Positions 1 to 7,353 of a stretch of 16,348 nucleotides of DNA are shown one piece after another. A program made the position numbers and the translations under genes. The stretch spans positions 1 to 16,348 of the forward strand of contig WFOJ01000053.1 in NCBI GenBank assembly GCA_015488125.1. The letters are read 5' to 3'. The stretch is from Mariprofundaceae bacterium. GTDB lineage: Bacteria; Pseudomonadota; Zetaproteobacteria; Mariprofundales; Mariprofundaceae. The notes under the pieces are model-generated. The model searched no databases, had not been told where the DNA came from, and was given only the letters and a program-made list of their open reading frames with translations. Each line of letters opens with the position of its first letter. The stretch's first letter is position 1.

Positions 1-749
1 GGTTGCTGCTGTACAGTAATTATGTCAGCAGCCTTGATGGCCGTATTGCCATACGTCAGTCTGAGGCTGCTGATTACAGCGTGCCATCATCCATTGCCAA
101 TGCTCGTGACTGGCGTTTGTATCAGGAACTGGCGGCGCATGCCGATGTGCTGATTACTTCCGGGCGTTTTTACCGCCAGTGGGCGCAAGGTCGCCATCAG
201 GGGGAACAGCCAGTCGGCACCGATCCGGCGTTTGCAGATATTCGCCGGTGGCGACTGGCGCAAGGTTATCCAGCACAGCCGGATATTCTCATCGTCAGCA
301 GCTCGTTGGCCCTGCCAACAGCAGCGCTGATGCATATGCAACAGCAAGGGCGACGTGTGCTGGTGGCCTGTAGCCAATACTCGCCGAAGCAGGACATGGC
401 GCGCCTGCGCGAGCTGGGTATCATCGTTCAGCCCTGTGGTGATGCGCAGGCAGAAGGCCGACAACTGGCTGATTTTTTACAGCGGCAGGGCTATCGCCTT
501 GGTTGCATGCTCGCTGGCCCTGGGGTGCATAGCACCTTGTTGTGCGCTGGCGTATTGGATTATCTTTTTCTGACGCTGCGCCATCAACTGGTGGGGTATG
601 ATGATGTTCGCGGTATCACCACCGGCCAGTGGCCGGAAGCCATCGCCTTGCGTTTGAAACAACTACTGCACGATCCGCAAACGGAGCAATTATTTGCCTG
701 TTATCAATGTGGTGTTATTGGTTCACCATTCCCCCGTCAAAGGTGTTGA
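1..749 (+). CDS. RibD C-terminal-type (pyrimidine/dihydrofolate reductase-like) protein, 5' partial
   Basis: The reading frame is open from the left edge to a TGA at 747-749, about 248 codons. A TTG sits at position 3, but the protein already begins inside a conserved strand (YSNYVSSLDGRIA), so I read this as a gene whose start lies outside the window. The SxDGRIA segment near the visible N-terminus, the ARDWRLYQEL helix followed by ADVLITSGR, and the later AGPGVHSTLL and LDYLFLTL strands match the RibD C-terminal / dihydrofolate-reductase-like fold, which in characterised members uses NADPH to reduce a pyrimidine intermediate of riboflavin synthesis. No deaminase domain is visible here, so a role in riboflavin synthesis is not shown; it may be a stand-alone reductase of unknown substrate. 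Its 3' end overlaps the 3' end of the convergent ispD by 35 bases. Confidence 0.8.
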   Translation, partial: LLLYSNYVSSLDGRIAIRQSEAADYSVPSSIANARDWRLYQELAAHADVLITSGRFYRQWAQGRHQGEQPVGTDPAFADIRRWRLAQGYPAQPDILIVSSSLALPTAALMHMQQQGRRVLVACSQYSPKQDMARLRELGIIVQPCGDAQAEGRQLADFLQRQGYRLGCMLAGPGVHSTLLCAGVLDYLFLTLRHQLVGYDDVRGITTGQWPEAIALRLKQLLHDPQTEQLFACYQCGVIGSPFPRQRC

Positions 750-1443
750 CGTCTGAAAAACGTGCCTGCAACCATGATAAATCTTCTGGCGTGGTTACTT
801 TGCGGTTGCAGGCATCGCCTGCTGTGATACGAACCGGAAAACCGGCAGCCTCCAGTACCGAGGCATCATCGGTGTGCGTGGCCAATCGTCCTGCTTCCTG
901 TCGCAGAGCCTGGTTTAGCCAGTCGCGGCGCATCACCTGCGGGGTTTGTACGGCAACAAGCTGCTGACGAGGCGGAGTTTCCACTACCACTTTGTCGTCA
1001 TTGATTCGCTTAATGGTATCATGCACCGCTAGGCCGGGAACAGCAGCGCCGTAAATCAGTGCGGCATCAATGACCTCGCGCAACAAGGCAGGAGACGGGA
1101 AGGGCCGTGCTGCATCATGAATGGCCACATGGGTGGCCGTTTCAGGTAAGGCAGCCAATCCACACTGCATGGAAACAGCGCGTTCCTCGCCGCCTGTTAC
1201 GGCTGGTAGCAGGGTGAAGGGATAGTCCTCGCCATGCACATGTTTGGCATAGTAGGGGTCATGGGCGGCAATCACCACCTGTACGCAGCGAATGCGCGGC
1301 TCTGCTGCCAATGAGCGCAGGCTGTGGCAAATCAGCGCCTGCCCTTCAAGTTTCAGGTATTGTTTGGGTATATCGCTGCCAAAGCGCGAGCCACTGCCTG
1401 CTGCCAGTAACAAGGCGGCAATCATTGGAGGGCGAGATACCAT
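715..1443 (-). CDS. ispD: 2-C-methyl-D-erythritol 4-phosphate cytidylyltransferase IspD
   Basis: This 242-residue protein should join MEP to CTP, giving CDP-ME, in the cytosolic MEP pathway to isoprenoids. The N-terminus carries the nucleotide-binding signature LLLAAGSGSRFG followed by PKQYLKL. Further family motifs are HDAARPF near the middle, TPQ, TDDASVLE and, near the C-terminus, GDACNRKVTTPEDL. Length is close to the usual 225-240. Start choice is uncertain. The first ATG (1443) has AAGGGG only one base before it, while the ATG six codons later (MIAALL) matches the usual family N-terminus but has that element 19 bases away. The start is 5 bases after the stop of the upstream HD-GYP gene, so coupled translation is likely. 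The usual partner ispF is not next to it. The gene end overlaps the convergent RibD-like gene. Confidence 0.93.
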   Translation of the reverse strand: MVSRPPMIAALLLAAGSGSRFGSDIPKQYLKLEGQALICHSLRSLAAEPRIRCVQVVIAAHDPYYAKHVHGEDYPFTLLPAVTGGEERAVSMQCGLAALPETATHVAIHDAARPFPSPALLREVIDAALIYGAAVPGLAVHDTIKRINDDKVVVETPPRQQLVAVQTPQVMRRDWLNQALRQEAGRLATHTDDASVLEAAGFPVRITAGDACNRKVTTPEDLSWLQARFSDVNTFDGGMVNQ

Positions 1444-1448
1444 ACCCC

Positions 1449-3089
1449 TTAGCCTTCGTAGCCGGGAATGGCGGATTCATCGACCTCATCAATCTGATCC
1501 TTGTTGACAAACTTTTGTGCATAGCGCAAATAAACTTTTTCGCGCACGAAGACATCGAACAAATCCGGGTCGATATGATGATCCAGCTTCATCAAGCCGA
1601 GGATGCGCAGGCATTCGGACAGTTTTTTTCCTTTTTTGTAAGGGCGATCGCAGGCAATCAGCGCTTCGAACACATCGGCAATAGCCATCATGCGTGCCGG
1701 TATTGATAATTGCTCACGCGTCAGGCCACGCGGGTAGCCTTTGCCATCCATACGTTCATGGTGACCACAGGCAAATTCCGGTACTTGCTGCAAATGGCGC
1801 GGAAACGGCAGGCCATCCAGCATTTTGATGGTCGCATCCATATGCTGATTGATAATCTCGCGCTCTCTTGGCAGCAAGGTGCCCTTGGGGATTTGCAGGT
1901 TTTCACATTCGTCGTCACTGAGCAATGGCTGTGGGCCATCGCATGTATCGTAGGTTTGAGCGCCAATATCAGCCACCCGTTGCTGGTCTTTTTTGCTCAT
2001 GAACTCACCACCGATATTGCTGCGGTGAAGAAAGCGGCGTTGTTCCTCAAGTTCGTCCAGTTGTGTTGCCCTGGCCGCCAGGCATTGCTGCGCTACTTCT
2101 TCTACTGTGCAGCCCCGGGCTTTAGCCAGCTCCTGTTGTAGCCAGCTGATTTGTTGATCCCGCTTGAGGATTTCAAAGCGCGCATCCACTGTTTCGATAC
2201 GATCATGGATCGTTTCCAGTTTGGTCGCTTTATCCATGATGTGTTCCGGGGTGACAATTTTACCGCAATCATGCAACCAGGCTGCTGTTTTCAGCGCATA
2301 AATTTCCTCCTGACTCATATCGAAATCGCGCAGTGGGCCTTCCTTTGTGGCAATGGTGGCTTCTGCCAGCATCATGGTCAGTTCCGGCACTCGCCGACAA
2401 TGGCCACCGGTGTAAGGCGATTTATCATCAATGGCGGTGGCGATGACTTCAACAAAGGCTTCAAAAAGCTGTTGTAAATCGTTGATCAGCGCCTTGCCGG
2501 TCAGGCTGACAGCTGCTGTTGCGGCCAGCGCCTCGCCAAAACGACAATCTGCTTCGCTGAAGGCTTCGATGTCGCCAGTGTCCTCGTTAATGCGGTTGAT
2601 CAATTGCAATACGCCGATAACGTCGGATTCGTGATTGCGCAAGGGAAGCGTCAGGAAGGATTGCGAGCGATACCCCGTGCGTTCATCAAAGCGGCGTGTG
2701 CCGGAAAAGTCAAAGCCTTGCTCGGTATAGGCATCACGGATATTGACAACTTCGGAATGCAGGGCGCAATGGGTGACGACGGTGCTTTCATTGGGTCTTC
2801 CCTGATCATCGTGCAGCGAGATAGGCGGCAGCGTCACCGGGTTGCCGGAGGTTCCTCCCATATAAAATCCCAGGGAATCATTGATCAGTACCTCAAAACG
2901 AAGTTCATCACCTTGTTTGATATACAGCGTGCCGCCATCGGCATTGGTCAGGGCTTTCGCGCCTTTCAGGACTTTTTCCAGCAGTCCCATATTGTCGCGG
3001 CCAATGCATAGCGAGGCACCAATCGTTGTTAGGTGGTCAATGCGCTCCAGCAGGCGAGCATATTCAGATTGTGAAAAATGATCCGTCAT
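1449..3089 (-). CDS. GAF domain plus HD-GYP phosphohydrolase (probable cyclic-di-GMP phosphodiesterase)
   Basis: The chosen ATG (3087-3089) gives 546 residues starting MTDHFSQSEY; GGAG lies 8 bases upstream. An in-frame ATG ten codons earlier (3119) has no ribosome site. Residues about 15-200 look like a GAF sensor domain (ADGGTLYI, then SFLTLPL and VIGVLQLINR). The HD-GYP domain follows: GGHCRRV, the metal-binding HDCGK at about 273-277, a middle His in NQHMDATI, and HHERMDGKGYP at about 443-453. Intact HD and GYP signatures suggest an active enzyme that hydrolyses cyclic-di-GMP; substrate is inferred from the family. About 170 residues separate HD from HHE, far more than in a minimal HD-GYP domain, and the insert is charged and helical, probably coiled coil. 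No membrane segment is seen, so it should be cytosolic. It sits between the SPOR-like gene and ispD. Confidence 0.9.
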   Translation of the reverse strand: MTDHFSQSEYARLLERIDHLTTIGASLCIGRDNMGLLEKVLKGAKALTNADGGTLYIKQGDELRFEVLINDSLGFYMGGTSGNPVTLPPISLHDDQGRPNESTVVTHCALHSEVVNIRDAYTEQGFDFSGTRRFDERTGYRSQSFLTLPLRNHESDVIGVLQLINRINEDTGDIEAFSEADCRFGEALAATAAVSLTGKALINDLQQLFEAFVEVIATAIDDKSPYTGGHCRRVPELTMMLAEATIATKEGPLRDFDMSQEEIYALKTAAWLHDCGKIVTPEHIMDKATKLETIHDRIETVDARFEILKRDQQISWLQQELAKARGCTVEEVAQQCLAARATQLDELEEQRRFLHRSNIGGEFMSKKDQQRVADIGAQTYDTCDGPQPLLSDDECENLQIPKGTLLPREREIINQHMDATIKMLDGLPFPRHLQQVPEFACGHHERMDGKGYPRGLTREQLSIPARMMAIADVFEALIACDRPYKKGKKLSECLRILGLMKLDHHIDPDLFDVFVREKVYLRYAQKFVNKDQIDEVDESAIPGYEG

Positions 3090-3170
3090 TTTCTGTGCTC
3101 CGAGGCGGGAGCTTAGCATGATTTTTTTCTGATTCCACCTGATGCACTTTTTCCGGCGAACAGCAACACG

Positions 3171-3794
3171 TTACTGTTTCGTAGCGTACGTGCGTTCAAA
3201 ATCCTGCTGACGCATCAGTACCGGCTGCGTCACACCCATCTGGCGGAGCTGTTGCCATACAGCTTGTGCCTGCTTGTGCGGCATGGCGGGGAAAATGAAA
3301 CGCATGACCGGGATGCGGATGGTTCGTTCATCCAGGGTGTAGCCAAGGCCGCTTTGTTGTAGTTTTTGTTCATGCTTGCGTGCATATTCCGGAATATAAT
3401 AGCGGCCAATCGCCAGCTTGTAGTGTTGATCCTGCTTTTGAGGGTCACACTCAACCCCTTGCCGTCGCCACTCAAGGCAAGCCTGTGATGCTTCAGTCAG
3501 CGTTGCAAATACTCTGGCATCATCGAAGACAAACAGTGGCACTTCTTCCTTGCGGGTCATCAGTTGGGCTTTCAGGCCATAGCGCTGCAAACGCCGTCGT
3601 AAATCTTCGACGGCCTCTTTCCAGACCATACGCTGTGTGATCACACGCCAGCGGCTGCCATCATCCTCTTCAGATGGTGGCACATAAATGTCCACCGCAA
3701 CCGGCGCCACAGGTGGCTGCTCAGGCAACCACGCCAGCCATGCCAGCCAGCATGCCCCACTGATCAGGGCGATAATCAGCAGGCGGGCGATCAC
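3171..3794 (-). CDS. SPOR-like membrane-anchored protein
   Basis: A 207-residue protein starting with GTG at 3794-3792, which shares bases with the TGA of coaX (GTGA overlap), so it is translationally coupled. Residues about 3-23 form one hydrophobic segment (RLLIIALISGACWLAWLAW), followed by a Pro-rich linker, consistent with an inner-membrane anchor and a periplasmic remainder. The rest shows two repeats of a beta-alpha pattern ending in GVTQPVLMRQ, resembling SPOR-type folds; SPOR domains bind denuded peptidoglycan glycans. A gene of this kind after coaX is, to my knowledge, common in Pseudomonas-like genomes. Similarity to SPOR is by pattern, not by invariant residues, so the glycan-binding role is an inference. 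Confidence 0.65.
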   Translation of the reverse strand: MIARLLIIALISGACWLAWLAWLPEQPPVAPVAVDIYVPPSEEDDGSRWRVITQRMVWKEAVEDLRRRLQRYGLKAQLMTRKEEVPLFVFDDARVFATLTEASQACLEWRRQGVECDPQKQDQHYKLAIGRYYIPEYARKHEQKLQQSGLGYTLDERTIRIPVMRFIFPAMPHKQAQAVWQQLRQMGVTQPVLMRQQDFERTYATKQ

Positions 3795-4582
3795 GGTATG
3801 TTTCCCGCTTGCCGCGCCATCAGTAAATGCAGACCCTGCAAGGTCAGATCAGGTACCAGTGCAGTAATTTCCGGTATATCACCCTGGATTCGACGGCTGA
3901 GACCGCCTGTGGCAATCACCGGTGCGCTGGCATAATCGTCAAGTTGTTGTAAACGCCGCAACAGGCCACGCAAGCCATCGACAGCAGCCCAATAGCTGCC
4001 TGCCTGCATGCTGCTGACGGTGTCGCGGCCAATGAGTTGCTGCACTGGCGCGATGGAGACTTCCGGCAAGCGCGCCGCAGAACGGCACAGTGCCGCCAGC
4101 GAAATTTCCATACCGGGCACAATCAGGCCGCCTGCATAATGCCCCTGGGGAGATACCAGATCAAAGGTGGTGGCGGTGCCGCAGTCCATTACGATGACAG
4201 GCGCGCCCCAGCGATGGCGAGCGGCAATAGCGCCAGCCAGGCGATCTGCCCCGACTTCACGCGGATTTTTGTAGTCAATGGCCATGCCGGTCTTGACATC
4301 TGGTGAGCCGAGAAACAGCGCCTGTCGCTGACACACGCTGTGGCAGGCTTCGCGGATCACCGTATCCAGATGCGGTACCACGCTGGCCACCATGATCCCC
4401 CGAAGCGCCAGCGGTTCGACGTTGGCACGCGAGAACATGCCGATCATTTTCCAGGCCAGTTCATCAGCCGTCATGCGCTCACGCGTGGATAAACGCCAGT
4501 TAAACACCAGTGCATCATGATGAAACAGGCCAAACTCCATTTGCGTATTGCCGACGTCGATGCATAGCTCGTGATCTGTCAT
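3791..4582 (-). CDS. coaX: type III pantothenate kinase CoaX
   Basis: This 263-residue protein should phosphorylate pantothenate with ATP, the first step of coenzyme A synthesis. Visible family motifs are the N-terminal phosphate-binding CIDVGNTQMEFG, NPREVGADR in the middle, MDCGTATTFD, GGLIVPGMEIS and the C-terminal VIATGGLSR. These are the acidic residues and loops expected for the ASKHA-fold type III enzyme. Length and motif wording are nearer to the longer CoaX form known from Bacillus and deltaproteobacteria than to the shorter Pseudomonas form, which is a weak hint of a different lineage. The ATG overlaps the birA stop by 4 bases, and the end overlaps the SPOR-like gene by 4, so it is in the middle of a tightly packed operon. 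Confidence 0.93.
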   Translation of the reverse strand: MTDHELCIDVGNTQMEFGLFHHDALVFNWRLSTRERMTADELAWKMIGMFSRANVEPLALRGIMVASVVPHLDTVIREACHSVCQRQALFLGSPDVKTGMAIDYKNPREVGADRLAGAIAARHRWGAPVIVMDCGTATTFDLVSPQGHYAGGLIVPGMEISLAALCRSAARLPEVSIAPVQQLIGRDTVSSMQAGSYWAAVDGLRGLLRRLQQLDDYASAPVIATGGLSRRIQGDIPEITALVPDLTLQGLHLLMARQAGNIP

Positions 4583-5334
4583 TCCTGCTCAACCTCTCCG
4601 CTGGTAATGCGCTCCAACCGTCCCCGGCATCGCAAGAGCAAAGCACCAGAGCGATCCACACCTTCAGCAATGCCCTGTACGGTATGATGATTTTGCACCA
4701 CGATCAGGGATTTTCCGCGATGTGCAAAGCCCCGCATCCAGGCAGGCTGGACGGCGGCAAAGCCGTGTTGTTGCCAACGCTGGTACCAGTATTGCATATA
4801 CGGCAGCAGACGCCGTAACCATTGCGCCGCCGTATCTGTCGTGATCAGTTCCTGCTGCAGGCAGGTGGCAGGCCGCCTTAAATCATCCGGCCAGCCTTTA
4901 GCCGGTGGACGGATGTTCAGGCCAATGCCCAGCACCACGACAGCTGTTTCCTCAATCATCTGGCTTTCCGCCAGGATACCACACAGTTTGGCCTCGCCAA
5001 CCAGAATATCATTTGGCCATTTGATACGCGCCATCGGCAACCATGGCAACAAACTTTGTTGCACAGCCACGGCGGCTACCAGCGATAAGGTGGCAAGCTG
5101 GGAACGGGAAACATCAGGACGCAGTAGAATGCTACAGGCCAGTCCGCCTTCGGGCATCAGCCATTGGCGTCCCAGTCTGCCGCGTCCGGCTTGCTGACGT
5201 TCAGCCATAACGGTAACACCTTCAGCCAGCGATGGTTGTTGTTGCAGCATGCGCCAGAGCAGGCTGTTGGTGGAGTCAGTTTCAGCGACCTGGATCAACG
5301 GCTGACCGAACAGGCCCTCAGCTGGCGTTAACAT
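4579..5334 (-). CDS. birA: biotin--[acetyl-CoA-carboxylase] ligase, monofunctional
   Basis: A protein of about 251 residues that should activate biotin as biotinyl-AMP and attach it to the carrier subunit of acetyl-CoA carboxylase. The motifs are ETDSTN at the N-terminus, the adenylate loop QQAGRGRLGRQW, IKWPNDI with KLCGILAE, and GIGLNIR. I chose the ATG at 5332-5334; a TTG two codons earlier (5340) is possible. There is no N-terminal helix-turn-helix, unlike the approximately 320-residue E. coli BirA, so this protein should be only an enzyme and not the biotin operon repressor. A small SH3-like C-terminal domain (GIAEGVDRSGALLLR) is present. The start lies inside the last codons of nadC (17-base overlap), and the stop overlaps the coaX ATG. 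Confidence 0.93.
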   Translation of the reverse strand: MLTPAEGLFGQPLIQVAETDSTNSLLWRMLQQQPSLAEGVTVMAERQQAGRGRLGRQWLMPEGGLACSILLRPDVSRSQLATLSLVAAVAVQQSLLPWLPMARIKWPNDILVGEAKLCGILAESQMIEETAVVVLGIGLNIRPPAKGWPDDLRRPATCLQQELITTDTAAQWLRRLLPYMQYWYQRWQQHGFAAVQPAWMRGFAHRGKSLIVVQNHHTVQGIAEGVDRSGALLLRCRGRLERITSGEVEQE

Positions 5335-6154
5335 GCTCAATCAACAGGGATACATCCAGGGCGGGCGCAGAGTGCGTGATTGCCCCGACAGCCAGCCGGT
5401 CAACACCGGTGGCGGCATACGCAGCAGCAGTCTGATGATTGATATTGCCGGATGCCTCTAGCAAGATGGATGACGGCACCATGGCGCGTGCCTTCGCTAC
5501 TGTTGCCACATCCATATTATCCAGCAAAATCATATCTGGCGCGACAGCAACGGCTTCCTCAACCTGCGCCAGCGTTTCGCATTCCACTTCGATGAACAGT
5601 TCATGATCAGCCGCGTAACAGGCATGCACGGCATTTGTGATACTGCCACAAGCAGCAATATGATTTTCCTTGATCAACACGGCCTGGGTAAGGTCCATGC
5701 GATGATTCACACCACCGCCATGACGTACCGCCTGTTTTTCCAGATAACGCAGTCCCGGTGTTGTTTTGCGGGTGTCTGCGATACGGCAATTCGTATCCGC
5801 AATCAGCCTGACCAATTGCCAGGTGGTTGTTGCAATGCCGGATAAACGCTGAAGGAAATTCAGTGCCGTGCGCTCTGCCGCCAGCAGGCTGCGAGTGCTG
5901 CCTGACACCAACATCACAAGATCGCCCGACTGAACATGATCACCATCGTCTTTCAGGCATTGCACCTCCAGCCTGTCATCATACAGTGTAAAGCAACGGG
6001 CGGCAACCGTCACGCCGGATAGTACGCCTTCGGCTTTGGCGTACAAACGCGCTGTTGCCCGATTTTTTTCATCCACGCAAGCTTGTGCCGTAACATCCTG
6101 ATCAGCCATATCTTCCTGAAGACTTTGGCGAATTAATATATCCAGTTGTTCCAT
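5318..6154 (-). CDS. nadC: nicotinate-nucleotide pyrophosphorylase (carboxylating), quinolinate phosphoribosyltransferase
   Basis: A 278-residue enzyme that should convert quinolinate and PRPP to nicotinate mononucleotide in de novo NAD synthesis. Diagnostic motifs in order: ERTALNFLQRLSGIAT, ADTRKTTPGLR, AVRHGGGVNHR, LIKENHI, FIEVEC, LLDNM, LEASGNI and VDRLAVGAITHSAPALD. Length matches the family. The ATG at 6152-6154 gives the usual EQLDILIRQSLQED start, but I see no Shine-Dalgarno sequence before it. It is the first gene of the overlapping nadC-birA-coaX-SPOR-like unit. A repeat-bounded element begins 14 bases upstream of its start, so the native promoter may lie within or beyond that element. 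Confidence 0.95.
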   Translation of the reverse strand: MEQLDILIRQSLQEDMADQDVTAQACVDEKNRATARLYAKAEGVLSGVTVAARCFTLYDDRLEVQCLKDDGDHVQSGDLVMLVSGSTRSLLAAERTALNFLQRLSGIATTTWQLVRLIADTNCRIADTRKTTPGLRYLEKQAVRHGGGVNHRMDLTQAVLIKENHIAACGSITNAVHACYAADHELFIEVECETLAQVEEAVAVAPDMILLDNMDVATVAKARAMVPSSILLEASGNINHQTAAAYAATGVDRLAVGAITHSAPALDVSLLIEHVNAS

Positions 6155-6167
6155 AGGCGAAGGCTAT

Positions 6168-6326
6168 GAGCCTGTCGGACTTTGGCAAATCTACTGCGAA
6201 AAACCGGATGTTGGCCACATCTTCGTCCTGTTTTTGTTAAATAGCGCTGCTACTTACCGCCAACAGGTCGTATATCTGGCTCAATCCTGCTATTTCTCGT
6301 GACCATTGCCAAAGTTCGACAGACTC
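6168..6326. repeat. 159-bp element bounded by 21-bp inverted repeats (MITE-like)
   Basis: The left arm (6168-6188) reads GAGCCTGTCGGACTTTGGCA plus A; the right arm (6306-6326) is its reverse complement with two mismatches. The 117 bases between the arms hold no gene. The size and ends fit a miniature inverted-repeat element or a large extragenic palindrome. I see no certain target-site duplication and no second copy in this window. It lies just upstream of nadC and so may carry or displace that operon's promoter. Confidence 0.55.
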
Positions 6327-6668
6327 CTGGTGTCAATGGTAATGAGGCAGGCAAGGTAACTTGCTCCCTTTTTTCTATCCTGTGTTGACTTTTGTGCGTT
6401 CATTTCGTGTTGCAAACAGATCAAAAACCGTTACGACTTGACGCCGCCGTGGCGGTGCATTTTGCATTGAACTTTTTGTATTTTGATTTTTCTGGCAGGC
6501 GTTCCTGTAACTGCTCTTTATAATTGGCGTTTTCATGGGGGGTTCTGGTCAGAACTTAAACCTGTTTTTCAGGGGATTACGACCGTCATCCCAATGTTCC
6601 CTACTGATTATTGTCTTGTCAGACGGGAGATCGGGGCTGCCCCCCTCCTGCAGAGAATGCGCAGTATT

Positions 6669-6697
6669 GTAGGAGCGGCTTACTGGCCGCGAATGGG
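6669..6697 (+). repeat. REP-like extragenic palindrome
   Basis: GTAGGAGCGGC, a 6-base loop, then GCCGCGAAT resembles the GTAGGAGCGGC...GCCGCGAA repetitive extragenic palindromes of Pseudomonas and relatives. The stem is GCGGC (6675-6679) with GCCGC (6686-6690). Such sequences are usually moved by REP-associated transposases (family knowledge). Only one copy is seen here. Confidence 0.55.
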
Positions 6698-6703
6698 CCA
6701 GGG

Positions 6704-6721
6704 TCAGAACTTCCGTTCTGA
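6704..6721. repeat. perfect 7-bp hairpin next to the REP-like sequence
   Basis: TCAGAAC (6704-6710), loop TTCC, GTTCTGA (6715-6721). No T-run follows, so it is not a typical terminator. The same arms occur in opposite order at 6542-6555, and the word GGTCAGAACTT occurs at both places. Confidence 0.5.
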
Positions 6722-6897
6722 TTGTTTATTGGTCTGGAATTCCAGGGATGTTTTACCTGTTTTTTATAATTTGATGATGAGAGGTTATATTTTGGGTTTC
6801 AGGCTGTAGGCGTCGCCTGACAATTTTTATCACAAATCTCTGCCTCACACTCTGAAGCGGAAGTTTTCATTTTGAGCTAACATAACTAACGTGAGTG

Positions 6898-6925
6898 TTG
6901 ACAGTGAAAAAAAACAAAATAGCGT
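6898..6925 (+). promoter_or_regulatory. sigma-70 promoter for the tRNA genes
   Basis: A perfect -35 TTGACA (6898-6903), a 16-base A-rich spacer, and a -10-like TAGCGT (6920-6925) followed by a GC-rich discriminator (GCGCC). GC-rich discriminators are typical of stringently controlled stable-RNA promoters. The -10 is weak by consensus, so the exact register is uncertain. The position suits transcription starting a few bases before tRNA-Met. Confidence 0.6.
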
Positions 6926-6943
6926 GCGCCATCCTTCAACAAG

Positions 6944-7020
6944 GGCGCTTTAGCTCAGTTGGTTAGAGCAGCGGAATCATAATCCGCGTGTCCGGGGTTC
7001 GAGTCCCTGAAGCGCCACCA
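6944..7020 (+). tRNA. tRNA-Met (CAU), probably elongator
   Basis: Acceptor stem GGCGCTT (6944-6950) pairs with AAGCGCC (7010-7016); discriminator A and encoded CCA (7018-7020) follow. The anticodon stem GCGGA/TCCGC encloses loop ATCATAA, with anticodon CAT at 6978-6980. The D arm TAGCTCAGTTGGTTAGAGCA and the T loop GTTCGAGTC are intact. CAU also serves tRNA-Ile2 (after lysidine modification) and initiator tRNA. The paired first acceptor bases exclude an initiator, and the anticodon arm resembles elongator Met genes of Pseudomonas-like genomes. Confidence 0.93.
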
Positions 7021-7030
7021 GTTCGTAACA

Positions 7031-7064
7031 AAAAAGCCTGCCTGCGTTGTTTGCAGGCTTTTTT
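7031..7064 (+). terminator. Rho-independent terminator-like hairpin after tRNA-Met
   Basis: An A5 tract, stem GCCTGC (7036-7041) and GCAGGC (7053-7058) with an 11-base loop, then T5. Counting the A:T flanks the stem is 11 bp. It is nearly symmetrical, so it could end transcripts from either side. It separates tRNA-Met from tRNA-Pro. Confidence 0.75.
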
Positions 7065-7088
7065 GTTTACGGAACTTGAAACGGATAA

Positions 7089-7165
7089 CGGGGTGTAGCT
7101 CAGCCTGGTAGAGCACTGTCTTCGGGAGGCAGGGGCCGGAGGTTCAAATCCTCTCATCCCGACCA
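7089..7165 (+). tRNA. tRNA-Pro (CGG)
   Basis: Acceptor stem CGGGGTG (7089-7095) pairs with CATCCCG (7155-7161), then discriminator A and encoded CCA. The C1:G72 start is typical of bacterial tRNA-Pro. Anticodon stem CTGTC/GGCAG with loop TTCGGGA puts anticodon CGG at 7123-7125. T loop GTTCAAATC is intact. Confidence 0.95.
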
Positions 7166-7196
7166 TTGGTTGCAGCAAACGTAATCATTTGTTCTT

Positions 7197-7229
7197 GCGT
7201 CGAACAGCAATTCACATAGAGTTCGACGC
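7197..7229. repeat. 9-bp perfect inverted repeat between tRNA-Pro and tRNA-Ser
   Basis: GCGTCGAAC (7197-7205) and GTTCGACGC (7221-7229) with a 15-base loop. No T-run on either side, so it may be a processing structure, an operator or chance. Confidence 0.35.
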
Positions 7230-7265
7230 CCTTCGGTTGCCTTGTCGTGGCGGCCATACAGCGCA

Positions 7266-7353
7266 GGAAGGGTGGCAGAGCGGCTGAATGCACCGGTCTT
7301 GAAAACCGGCGAAGGTAACACTTCCGTGGGTTCAAATCCCACCCCTTCCGCCA
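7266..7353 (+). tRNA. tRNA-Ser (UGA)
   Basis: Acceptor stem GGAAGGG (7266-7272) pairs with CCCTTCC (7343-7349), discriminator G as expected for serine, and encoded CCA (7351-7353). Anticodon stem CCGGT/ACCGG with loop CTTGAAA puts TGA at 7300-7302. The long variable arm (CGAAGGTAACACTTCCG) is the class II hallmark of tRNA-Ser. Confidence 0.95.

Larger units (their letters stand above)
6327..6897. other. non-coding spacer with scattered palindromes
   Basis: No convincing gene. The only plus-strand frame of note (6483-6809, 108 codons) has no ribosome site and a composition unlike a folded protein. The stretch is AT-richer than its flanks. It contains a short GC-rich palindrome (CCGCC GT GGCGG, 6444-6455), a GTTCTG GT CAGAAC palindrome (6542-6555), and the REP-like and CAGAAC hairpins listed separately. 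Confidence 0.5.

Noticed and set aside
6483..6809. 108-codon plus-strand frame in the spacer
   Set aside because: No ribosome site, overlaps the REP-like sequence and palindromes, and shows no recognisable domain.
7325..7353. tRNA-Ser 3' end as an integration (att) site
   Set aside because: I found no second copy of the tRNA 3' end and no integrase in the window.
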